Assembly: GCA_023418505.1 (NCBI GenBank)
Contig: JAEZZR010000017.1
Coordinates: 62,001 to 126,000, forward strand
Reading direction: 5' to 3'
From: Actinomycetes bacterium
GTDB lineage: Bacteria > Actinomycetota > Actinomycetes > Mycobacteriales > Mycobacteriaceae
Length of the DNA: 64,000 nucleotides
Below the pieces are notes generated by a model. That model saw nothing but the letters and a program-made list of their open reading frames with translations, had not been told where the DNA came from and searched no databases. A program made the translations under genes and the position numbers. Positions 36,378 to 43,737 of this stretch are shown here, in pieces. How positions within the stretch are numbered: position 1 is the first letter of the stretch; every line of letters starts with the position of its first letter.

Positions 36378-37042
36378 TTTGTCGTTAGCGCCTCGAGGAA
36401 TGCTCGGCTGTATTCAGCCTGCTTGCTTTCCAAGGGGTGTAATACGTCATCTGGGTAAATACCGCCCGCAAGGGTGAGCCAATTGGCCAGCATCCGGTGT
36501 CCGAACTGCGTTAATACTGATTCTGGGTGGAATTGAACGCTGTGAATTGGCAACGTGGCATGGCGCATCGACATCAGCATGCCTGAATCGGTGTAGCCAG
36601 TGGCAATTAATTCGTCGGGAAGCGTCGCGGGATCTACAGTCAGCGAGTGGTACCGAGTCGCAATAAACGGGGAACTGACGTTCAGCATGACGCCGGTGCC
36701 GTCGTGAGTTACTTGCGAGGTCTTGCCGTGGAGCAGCTCATCTGCACGCACTACGGTGGCGCCGAATACTTCCCCAATTGCTTGGTGGCCGAGGCACACC
36801 CCTAACAGTGGGATCTGGTGCCGAGCGCATGCTTCAACGACGTCCTTGGAATAACCAGCTTCCGACGGAGCTCCTGGCCCTGGCGAAAGCATCACAGCAT
36901 CGAACTGCTGTACGGCCGTATCCACATCGGCGAGACGCTTGTCATCATTACGCCAGACAGTTGTCTGCTCACCCAATTGCCCGATGTACTGCACTAGGTT
37001 GAAGACAAAGCTATCGTAATTATCGACGACAAGGATACGCAT
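36374..37042 (-). CDS. pabA: Glutamine amidotransferase, anthranilate/aminodeoxychorismate synthase component II
   Basis: A class I glutamine amidotransferase of about 222 residues that feeds ammonia to a TrpE/PabB partner. VVDNYDSFVFNLVQYIGQLG opens the protein, LLGVCLGHQAIGE holds the catalytic Cys, and HATLPIHSVQFHPESVLT carries the His/Glu pair. The start at 37042 (MRILVVDNYD) fits the family; the upstream ATG adds 12 unrelated residues. The same gene sits beside pknB in mycobacteria (often called trpG). No partner synthase is in the window. Confidence 0.88.
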   Translation of the reverse strand: MRILVVDNYDSFVFNLVQYIGQLGEQTTVWRNDDKRLADVDTAVQQFDAVMLSPGPGAPSEAGYSKDVVEACARHQIPLLGVCLGHQAIGEVFGATVVRADELLHGKTSQVTHDGTGVMLNVSSPFIATRYHSLTVDPATLPDELIATGYTDSGMLMSMRHATLPIHSVQFHPESVLTQFGHRMLANWLTLAGGIYPDDVLHPLESKQAEYSRAFLEALTTN

Positions 37043-37104
37043 AAAAGCACATCTTACTGCTAGATTGTAGTGCGACATACTACCGGCGGTTTATAGGAGA
37101 GATC

Positions 37105-37371
37105 ATGCCAAAGGCCAAGATTGACCGTTCCACTACTACTAGCAATGCTGCTGGTGTCAGCCGGACGCCGGTAAAGATCAACACCACCTCTACTCCACTC
37201 TGGTACAAGATCCTGATGTTTGGCTGCATCCTGATCGGCCTGAGCTGGCTGGTGGTTTTCTACATCGCCGGCCCCGAGATTAGCTTCATGGCGAACTTGA
37301 ATGTTTGGAACTACGCCATCGGATTTGGCCTCTTTATTGTTGGCTTGCTGATGACGATGGGCTGGAAGTAA
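37105..37371 (+). CDS. crgA: Cell division protein CrgA
   Basis: An 88-residue protein with a basic, Thr-rich N-terminus and two membrane helices (about 35-55 and 67-85), ending LLMTMGWK. CrgA is an actinobacterial divisome protein that binds FtsZ, FtsQ and PBPs and helps control septum placement. Position next to the pknB operon is conserved. A strong terminator follows. Confidence 0.93.
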   Translation: MPKAKIDRSTTTSNAAGVSRTPVKINTTSTPLWYKILMFGCILIGLSWLVVFYIAGPEISFMANLNVWNYAIGFGLFIVGLLMTMGWK

Positions 37372-37423
37372 CACGCGCTGTTAAAGCTGGTAGAGCGCTT
37401 ACGACGCTGACACAATCGCCACT

Positions 37424-37458
37424 ATCCCGGTCTCTGAAGCAGAGATCGGGATTTTTTG
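37424..37458 (+). terminator. Terminator of crgA
   Basis: A 13-bp stem (ATCCCGGTCTCTG with CAGAGATCGGGAT, loop AAG) is followed by TTTTTTG. Confidence 0.92.
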
Positions 37459-38132
37459 ATGCCTAAGAGAATGCCCTGAGGATGCCTAGAGTGCTTGGTT
37501 TTCCTACCCCCGGCAGCTACCCCTGAATAAAACCTTGAGGCTCACAATAGAAGCCGAAAAATCACTCACAATAGTAGCGAAGTTATCCACAGTTCCCTGA
37601 ATATCAGCTTTGTAATTTGTGGAATTTGAGTACCGAGTTTTCAGTACTGCCGCGACACCCGCGAAAGATTTGCAGGCTATCCATTTTGGATCTAAATACA
37701 GTTTTGGACCACTGCTAGTTCACTCACAACATTCACAGCCTGTGGATAACTATGTGCACAACTAGCTTTCACAGTGGATAAGTTGCCCAAAAACCTCACA
37801 TGCACGGCTATCAGTGGAACAATCTGAAAAAATTCTAAATTACAAGTTTGTTATTATCCACAGTTGTGCACAGGGTTGGGGATAAACAACCGTGCCCTAA
37901 CGGGTCCCGCAAGTTCTTTTTCACTCTAACTCTCAACCGTCCCAATTGTCCCACGCGACCACGGTTTCTACACACCAAAGTTATCCACAGGCTTGTGGAA
38001 ATGGTTATAACTTCCCTACCCCCACTACCCCTAAATCCCAACTTCAAAGTCACACTGCTGTGTTCGAGTGCCGTCGCACTTTCCCCGTCATCGCCGTCCA
38101 CCGTCGTCCCCGTCCGCCCATCGTCTGAGGCA
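37459..38132. other. AT-rich intergenic region with a dense DnaA-box cluster
   Basis: Nearly 700 bases without a credible gene. TTATCCACA or its complement occurs perfectly at 37583-37591 (+), 37741-37749 (-), 37854-37862 (+) and 37981-37989 (+); one-mismatch copies are at 37773-37781 (AGTGGATAA) and 37877-37885 (TGGGGATAA). An AT-rich stretch (37825-37856) directly precedes the 37854 box. This has the look of an origin or a DnaA-titration site. See the findings. Confidence 0.75.
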
Positions 38133-38133
38133 T

Positions 38134-38160
38134 AAAAAAATCCCCAGCATTGCTGGGGAT
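38134..38160 (-). terminator. Terminator of ppiA
   Basis: ATCCCCAGCA / TGCTGGGGAT perfect stem; on the minus strand it is followed by seven T. Confidence 0.9.
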
Positions 38161-38183
38161 CCTAAGCGGCTACGAAGTAGCTG

Positions 38184-38732
38184 TTACTTCTGGATTTCTA
38201 CCGAAGTGATAACCACTGGTTCTACTGGGCGGTCAAAGCGATCGGTCTCCACACGGGAAATTTGATCTACTACCTTCTTGGACTCGGTGTCGGTTACTTC
38301 GCCAAAGATGGTGTGGTTGCCGTTGAGGTGTGGGGTGGGCACTACGGTGATGAAGAACTGCGAACCGTTGGTGCCGCGTCCACCGCGCTTACCGGCATTT
38401 GCCATTGCCAGCAGGTATGGGCGATCGAACTGGAGTTCTGGGTGGATCTCATCGTCGAAAATGTAGCCTGGTCCGCCGGTGCCGGTACCCAATGGGTCGC
38501 CACCCTGGATCATGAAGCCAGCGATGATGCGGTGGAAAATAGCCTCATCGTAGAACGGGCCTTCGTCGGATCCAGACGCATTCTGCGAGCTGTAATCCTT
38601 GCTGCCCTCTGCGAGACCAATGAAGTTCTCTACAGTTTGCGGTGCGTGGTTGCCGAATAGGTCAATCACGATGTCACCGTAGTTGGTGTGCATGGTTGCA
38701 GTAGCGGTTTTAATACTCACGGCCACCACCAT
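38184..38732 (-). CDS. ppiA: Cyclophilin-type peptidyl-prolyl isomerase
   Basis: A 182-residue (or 178) cytoplasmic cyclophilin that speeds cis-trans isomerisation of proline bonds. Core motifs are FHRIIAGFMIQGGDP, LAMANAGKRGGRGTNGSQFFI and HLNGNHTIFGEV. Alignment to relatives (KTATATMHTNYGDIV) favours the GTG at 38720 over ATG at 38732; neither has a fully convincing ribosome binding site. ppiA is a regular gyrA-crgA neighbour in this order of bacteria. Confidence 0.92.
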   Translation of the reverse strand: MVVAVSIKTATATMHTNYGDIVIDLFGNHAPQTVENFIGLAEGSKDYSSQNASGSDEGPFYDEAIFHRIIAGFMIQGGDPLGTGTGGPGYIFDDEIHPELQFDRPYLLAMANAGKRGGRGTNGSQFFITVVPTPHLNGNHTIFGEVTDTESKKVVDQISRVETDRFDRPVEPVVITSVEIQK

Positions 38733-38863
38733 ACCTGCCTATTGGAAGGCAAGTGGATTAATACGCGCCTGTAGAAGCCGTCGGAAAGCCCCGGAAAATT
38801 AGCATAAAATTGTATGCTAGCTATCAATAACTGTTCCCTAGTGAGGTAACGAAGGAAGATAGC

Positions 38864-39796
38864 ATGTACATGCGAAACGCAATACTCGCGTACCAGGGCG
38901 CTAAGAAAGCTGCTGATTGGTACGGCGATTACAAGAATAAGAAGCAGGCAGAATTGTACGACACTCTCCAGGACGCTAAGAAGGTTGCCGAAAAGAACCG
39001 GGACAAGGCTTCGTCCCGTTTAGGTGATCTTTCCGATCAAGCAGAATCTAACGTCGCAAGCGCTTCTAAGAAGGTGCAAGCTGCGGCGAAGTCCGCTTCG
39101 AAGGACTTGAAGTCTGTGGCTGACGATTGGAAGAAGCAGGGTCAGAAGGAATCGAAGAAGCTCTCCCGTAAGGGCAAGAAGCTGTCTCGTAAGGCTCAGA
39201 AGCAGGCTGCTAAGTTGCAGAAGCAGGCTGAAAAGAAGTCCGGCAAGGTTTCGAAGGATCTGCGTAAGAAGTCCCAGGCAACTGTTGATAAGGTTTCCGG
39301 CAAGCAGGCTAAGCGTGAAAAGCGTGGCCGCGTTGCTACCGGCACCGTTATTTTCGCGCTTGTTGCTGGTGCGGTTGCTGCTCTGGTGTGGAAGCTACGC
39401 CAGGAAGACAAGCTGCCCGTGAACTCCGAGCCTATTAAGAACAAGGCGAACGAGGTTACCGGCGCTGCTAAGGATGTAGCTGCAGACGCTAAGAAGAAGG
39501 CCGAAGAAGCTGCCGACGTTGCTGCTGATAAAGCTGACGACGCTGCCAAGAAGGTTGAAGCTAAGGCTGAAAAGGCTGCCGACAAGGCTGATGAAGTTAA
39601 AGGCCAGGCTGAAGTTCGTGTGAACGAAGCTAAGAAGGCTGCTGAAGATAAGGCCGAGAAGGTAGCTGACAAGGCTCAGGCTAAAGCCGAGGAAGCTAAG
39701 GCAGAGCAGAAGAAGCCTGCTGCGAAGAAGCCTAATACTCCAAAGCCAGGTAGCGCTCGCGCGCCAAAGCCAAGCCAGAAGCCACAGCAGAAGTAA
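38864..39796 (+). CDS. Lys/Ala-rich single-pass membrane protein
   Basis: A 310-residue protein of unknown function. Residues 20-155 are a Lys/Ala/Gln/Ser-rich helical, probably coiled-coil region; a membrane helix follows (VATGTVIFALVAGAVAALVW, about 159-178); residues 205-290 are again Ala/Lys/Glu/Asp repeats resembling late-embryogenesis or apolipoprotein-like amphipathic helices, and the tail is Pro/Lys-rich. GAAGGAAG seven bases before the ATG is a good ribosome binding site. Codons are strongly biased to AAG and GCT, suggesting high expression. It could be an envelope-DNA or envelope-polymer scaffold; this is a guess. Confidence 0.75.
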   Translation: MYMRNAILAYQGAKKAADWYGDYKNKKQAELYDTLQDAKKVAEKNRDKASSRLGDLSDQAESNVASASKKVQAAAKSASKDLKSVADDWKKQGQKESKKLSRKGKKLSRKAQKQAAKLQKQAEKKSGKVSKDLRKKSQATVDKVSGKQAKREKRGRVATGTVIFALVAGAVAALVWKLRQEDKLPVNSEPIKNKANEVTGAAKDVAADAKKKAEEAADVAADKADDAAKKVEAKAEKAADKADEVKGQAEVRVNEAKKAAEDKAEKVADKAQAKAEEAKAEQKKPAAKKPNTPKPGSARAPKPSQKPQQK

Positions 39797-39822
39797 ACTG
39801 CGTAAGCTGTAAAAGCTGGTAA

Positions 39823-41054
39823 TTAATCCACTACCACGCGGTGTTGACCTAATAGCTGGTTAGCATTGGTGCGGTAGTGGATTTCCTTTTGCCCGGAATT
39901 GGCCCGAGGCGGTTGCGTCGAATGCTTGTTCAGCCAGAGCGCCACTGCAATGACGAATAGAACGATGCTGATAATGCTGCCCAACAGAATCGAATAATGA
40001 AACGGCAGTGCAAACCCGCTGCCGAACACTGATTCCGACGCAGGAGGAAAGAAAAGTAGCACTGTTAGCCCTTGCAGCCACAGCAACACTGGTTCGCGCC
40101 GAGCCAGAGTAAACGTGCCCATAATCAGAGGGACGAACAATAGCGAATAGTGGCTCCAGTAGATGCCGGACATCACTGCCGGAACACACAGGATCAACGT
40201 TGCTGAGATGGCTAGCCCATAACGTGGCAGCAACCAGGCAACTAAGCAGGAGCCGGCGACGACGAGCAACACGAAAATTGATACGAAGGTTTGTACCGTA
40301 CTATCGATTTCGTTGTTGAGCGGGATCATTGCCCAGCCCACCGAATCGGCGCGGTACACATACGAGACCAAACTCTGATTACCCGGATGCGGCAAAGCAT
40401 AGGACGAGAGCTCAGAGATGGTATCCATCCAATCGCGGGTGATGTCCCGAGAGGTAAATAGGAACGATCCCAGTAGCACGAATGCAGCTACGACGGCAGA
40501 AGTAATCCCAGAGCGTCGAGTGTCTCTGCGCAATAACAACGGTGCAATGACTGCCAGTGGAGTCAGTTTCACTGCAGCTGCACTGCCAATCAAAACACCG
40601 GCTAGATACGGCCAGCGCACAGCGCATGCCAAACCAGCAATGATCAGTCCGAGAATCAACGGTGATGTTTGACCCAGAAACACTGATTGCTGCATCGCGG
40701 TACTTGCCGCCACCAGGGTGGTCAGAAGAATAAACAGCAGCGGTGCAATATGCTTGCGAGCCCACAAGTAATAGCTTGCAGCCACAATCACGGGGATAGC
40801 GAAGCTACTAATTGCCGTGACCACCGACAGTGAACCAGCAAAAGTTCCAAAGCTGGTGAACCACGACATAATTAATGCCACGGTTGGTGCATGGACAAAG
40901 GGATGCGCAAAAGGCCTATCTATGGTTAAGGCATGTTGCTCCCAGCGCTCATTGCACGGCAAAGCAAAATTATCCGAACAATATGCGTACAGGTCGCCAT
41001 AGTTACCTTCGGCATATAGCTTGCCGCCAATCCACAGCGACGCCCAATCGGCCC
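39823..41054 (-). pseudogene. C-terminal part of a GT87 membrane protein gene split by IS110
   Basis: The reading frame runs from the C-run at the IS left end (ADWASLWIGGKLYAEGNYGDLYAY) through FALPCNERWEQHA and nine or so membrane helices to the stop at 39823. It is the major part of a DUF2029/GT87 polyprenol-phosphate-sugar transferase. The missing N-terminus lies on the other side of the IS element at 42741-42938, in the same strand and joinable in frame. Translation could restart at TTG 40962 but the product would lack the first membrane helix and the catalytic first loop. Confidence 0.85.
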
Positions 41055-41100
41055 CCCCCCATTACGTTGTTAGCAGTTCCGTATCAGGGCACCGATGATC

Positions 41101-41320
41101 CTTAGTCCCTCACCCGAGTGCGTGGGCTAAGTTTATGTCCGTTCCCACCGTCCGGAAGGACCGCGGAACTAGTCGCTGGCTTCGGTATGGCTCATTCTCG
41201 CCCTGTCCTCAATGATCCGGGGGGTGATGCCGCCGAAGGCAGTGGCATACTCGAACTGCTAATAGGAACCTGACCCGGCCCAGGCGGCATGAGGTCTCAC
41301 AGTAATGTGGATGCCAGCGC
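41101..41320 (+). ncRNA. Candidate bridge RNA of the IS110 element
   Basis: A 5' stem-loop GTTCC (41141-41145)/GGAAC (41165-41169) with inner GTCC-ggaa-GGAC is followed by two stem-bounded loops. Target loop: CTTCGG (41180-41185)/CCGAAG (41233-41238), containing TCGCCC and CCGGGGGG. Donor loop: TGGCAT (41243-41248)/ATGCCA (41311-41316). In the donor loop ATAGGAAC (41262-41269) is identical to the element's right end (42727-42734), and GTAATG (41302-41307) is the complement of the left end CATTAC (41060-41065). This is the expected layout of an IS110 bridge RNA. Confidence 0.75.
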
Positions 41321-41393
41321 AAGTATGTCCGACCACCCCCAGCGATGAAGCTCAACTATCCAAAGCCCAATCATCGCTAGGAGGCACCCACTC

Positions 41394-42602
41394 ATGGCCT
41401 ATGACTACGTCATCGGCATGGACGTCGGAAAATACTTCCACCACGCCTGCGTCCTTGATTCCCAAGGAACGCAAGTGCTATCCAAACGCATCAACCAGCA
41501 CGAAGGCTCGCTGCGCACGCTTTTCGGCAGGTTCCTCACCAACAAGGCCAAGGTCCTGGTTGTCGTCGATCAGCCCAACAACATCGGAAGGCTGACCGTC
41601 GCGGTCGCCCAGGCCGTCGGCGCTGATGTTCGCTACCTGCCAGGGCTTGCTATGCGGCAGTTATCCCGCGTCCACGTCGGTAACTCGAAAACAGACGTGC
41701 GCGACGCTTACATCATCGCCCACACGGGACTAAACCTGCCTGATGCTCTACGCAGCGTCGACCGTATCGACGAAGTTTTCCTCCAGCTGAAAGTACTCAA
41801 CGGCATCGACGAAGACCTCACAAGAGCCTACACACGCCTGATCAACCAGATCAGATCCGCACTCGTCGGGACCTATCCCGCGTTCGAACATGTCCTGCGC
41901 GGGCAGATTATTCACCGCAAATGGATCCTGCATCTGTTGGCGAAATACGGTGGACCCACCAAAATTCGTCGCATCGGCAAAGCCCGCCTCATGACCTTCG
42001 CTCGACGTCACAAGGCTCGCAACCCCGAACCGATCATCGACGCCATGCTCGCGGCGATCACCACCCAAACCGTCGCCATCGCCGGTGCAGAATTCGCTGA
42101 GCTCGGCGTAGCAATGTCTGCCAAAGATGCTCTAGCGAAACTCGAGCACCGCAAAGAGGTCGAAGATCAGGTGCTCACCCTGATCCAGGACATCCCCCAG
42201 ACTGAGATTTTGTTGTCCATGCCAGGCATCGGTGCGCGCAGTGCTGCACAAATCCTTATGTCTGTCGGCGACATGTCCGACTTTCCCGATGCAGCTCATC
42301 TCGCCTCATACGCAGGCCTGTCACCGCGAACGAATCAGTCGGGCACGTCGATCATGTCAAGCTCGCCTAACCGGGCGGGTAACAAAAAATTAAAGAACGC
42401 CCTATGGCAATCGTCCTTTGCATCGATCAGATTCCACGAGCGTTCCCGGCAATTCTACGAACGCAAACGCAAAGAAGGCAAAAGGCACAACGCCGCGGTC
42501 GTCGCGCTCGCACGACGACGGCTCAACGTCCTGTTCGCCATGATGCGAAACGGTGACCTCTACCAAGAACTTCCCACACCCCGGGAGGCAGCAGCAGCCT
42601 AA
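41394..42602 (+). CDS. IS110-family transposase (DEDD recombinase)
   Basis: A 402-residue recombinase. The N-terminal RuvC-like DEDD domain starts with YDYVIGMDVGK and continues with VVVDQP and SKTDVRDAYIIA; the C-terminal Tnp domain has SMPGIGARSAAQILMSVG, SYAGLSPRTNQSG and the serine-rich SIMSSSPNRAGNKKLK that should hold the catalytic Ser. It looks intact. Known IS110 enzymes recombine DNA guided by a bridge RNA made from the element's non-coding end. AGGAGGC lies upstream of the ATG. Confidence 0.95.
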   Translation: MAYDYVIGMDVGKYFHHACVLDSQGTQVLSKRINQHEGSLRTLFGRFLTNKAKVLVVVDQPNNIGRLTVAVAQAVGADVRYLPGLAMRQLSRVHVGNSKTDVRDAYIIAHTGLNLPDALRSVDRIDEVFLQLKVLNGIDEDLTRAYTRLINQIRSALVGTYPAFEHVLRGQIIHRKWILHLLAKYGGPTKIRRIGKARLMTFARRHKARNPEPIIDAMLAAITTQTVAIAGAEFAELGVAMSAKDALAKLEHRKEVEDQVLTLIQDIPQTEILLSMPGIGARSAAQILMSVGDMSDFPDAAHLASYAGLSPRTNQSGTSIMSSSPNRAGNKKLKNALWQSSFASIRFHERSRQFYERKRKEGKRHNAAVVALARRRLNVLFAMMRNGDLYQELPTPREAAAA

Positions 42603-42621
42603 GAACATCCACCTACCCCTA

Positions 42622-42649
42622 GCCGATCGGGCGACAGCCCAATCGGCTC
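42622..42649 (+). terminator. Strong hairpin after the transposase
   Basis: AGCCGAT-c-GGGC-gaca-GCCC-a-ATCGGCT, an 11-bp stem with one mismatch, begins 19 bases after the stop. There is no T tract. Confidence 0.5.
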
Positions 42650-42740
42650 AACAGCATGCCCAAAAGACACCATCAACACGGCCAAAGCAACCCCCGCAAA
42701 AACACGCCGCAGGAGTTGACATCAACATAGGAACACCCCC

Positions 42741-42938
42741 CCAGGCTTTCGGCTGATAAAACCAATAAATCAGCAGGCCGAGCACGATGGTTAAAAAGCA
42801 CGTCGCTAGCGGTGAGCCACCACTGACAAATACTCGGTACACAGAAGTGGGAACGTGGCGCTCGTTACCTCCGCGATCTACTCCGCGTTCATGAGGTGAC
42901 TGAGTTCGGTGATCCACCGAATCCGTAGAAGAAATCAT
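42741..42938 (-). pseudogene. N-terminal part of the GT87 gene split by IS110
   Basis: The start region of the interrupted GT87 gene: a 40-residue polar N-terminus (MISSTDSVDHRTQSPHERG) and the first membrane helix (ATCFLTIVLGLLIYWFY), ending QPKAW at the IS right end. The frame continues into the fragment at 39823-41054, giving QPKAW-G-ADWASLW. It reads on into the IS as a short hybrid tail. Confidence 0.8.
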
Positions 42939-43050
42939 CTGGAACCGATTCTTATCTAATAGATCTGAACTATCGCATCAAACTGTGTTCTAGTTACCTT
43001 ATACGGTTGTCTAGCTCCAGATCAGTTCTGTAGCTCAATCCCATGGCTGT

Positions 43051-43086
43051 AGAAAAAAGAAAATCCTCGGCCTTTCGACCGAGGAT
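43051..43086 (-). terminator. Terminator after tRNA-Ala
   Basis: ATCCTCGG (43063-43070) pairs with CCGAGGAT (43079-43086); the minus strand then reads TTTTCTTTTTTC. It ends the tRNA transcript. Confidence 0.88.
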
Positions 43087-43093
43087 CATGTTG

Positions 43094-43166
43094 TGGAGCT
43101 AAGGGGAATCGAACCCCTGACCTCCTGCTTGCAAAGCAGGTGCTCTACCAATTGAGCTATAGCCCC
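43094..43166 (-). tRNA. tRNA-Ala (anticodon TGC)
   Basis: A 73-base tRNA: acceptor GGGGCTA/TAGCTCC, anticodon arm CCTGC-TTTGCAA-GCAGG and T arm AGGGGTTCGATTCCCCT. Second of the conserved gyrA-Ile-Ala set. Confidence 0.96.
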
Positions 43167-43230
43167 GTTTCAGTGCCCGATGAACTTTACCAGATTCATA
43201 GTGATTAACAAATCTGTTTGGTTCTCGGAG

Positions 43231-43304
43231 TGGGCCTAGGAGGACTTGAACCTCCGACCCCTTCGTTATCAGCGAAGTGCTCTAACCGCCTGAGCTATAG
43301 GCCC
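43231..43304 (-). tRNA. tRNA-Ile (anticodon GAT)
   Basis: A 74-base tRNA: acceptor GGGCCTA/TAGGCCC, anticodon loop CTGATAA and T arm GGAGGTTCAAGTCCTCC. It lies between the DUF3566 gene and tRNA-Ala. Confidence 0.96.
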
Positions 43305-43404
43305 CTGAACCGGGATATAACTTAACCCGAAATTAGGGTTTTGTACAAATCCCCAGTTCAGAGCGGATAATTCGCGATCAAATAATAGTGGACTATCCGC
43401 CAGC

Positions 43405-43731
43405 TTATTCCTTAACCATTACTTCTACCCCACCGACAAAGTCCGTACAGGCGTTATAGATAAAGGCACCGAGCGTTGCGAGTGCGGTACATAGGATCCA
43501 CCACAGCACGCCTATACCGGCGGCAGCGGCTAGCACCCAGCCGGGTGATACGCCATCTACCCCACCAGCTAGTTCGGCGAAGCGGCTCCAGAAGCCCATC
43601 CCTTCTAATACGAAGTAGATCAGGCCTACTGCAATCAACCAGACTAAGAATCCAATGGCACCCAACGCAGCCGAGATCCGAAATACGGACCACGGGCTAA
43701 TGCGTCGCACGCTCAACGTTGTTGTTGCCAT
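43405..43731 (-). CDS. DUF3566 membrane protein
   Basis: A 108-residue protein with two long hydrophobic segments (about 20-43 and 66-95) and the family opening SVRRISPWSVFRISA. DUF3566 proteins regularly follow gyrA in Actinobacteria (Rv0007 family); their function is unknown. It starts six bases after the gyrA stop, so it is in the gyrA operon. The long disordered N-terminus of mycobacterial homologues is absent. Confidence 0.88.
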   Translation of the reverse strand: MATTTLSVRRISPWSVFRISAALGAIGFLVWLIAVGLIYFVLEGMGFWSRFAELAGGVDGVSPGWVLAAAAGIGVLWWILCTALATLGAFIYNACTDFVGGVEVMVKE

Positions 43732-43737
43732 CGTGGA

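Larger units (their letters stand above)
41055..42740 (+). mobile_element. IS110-family insertion sequence
   Basis: An element of about 1.69 kb inserted in a GT87 gene. Both junctions fall in C-runs (41052-41060 and 42736-42742), so the ends are known only to within a few bases. It has no terminal inverted repeats or clear target duplication, as expected for IS110. It contains a long 5' non-coding end with a bridge-RNA region (about 41101-41320), the transposase gene (41394-42602) and a 3' end with a strong hairpin. The reconstructed target reads GGCCCCCCAGGC. Confidence 0.85.

Noticed and set aside
39823..40962. Intact shorter glycosyltransferase starting at TTG 40962
   Set aside because: The reading frame continues upstream to the IS junction with family-typical sequence, and the missing N-terminus is found beyond the IS.
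41055..42740. Target-site duplication of the IS
   Set aside because: Both junctions are in C-runs, but IS110 elements do not normally make duplications; the shared C's are explained by the target and element ends.
42553..42756. Small gene at the IS right end
   Set aside because: It overlaps the transposase end and the IS junction and resembles no known protein.
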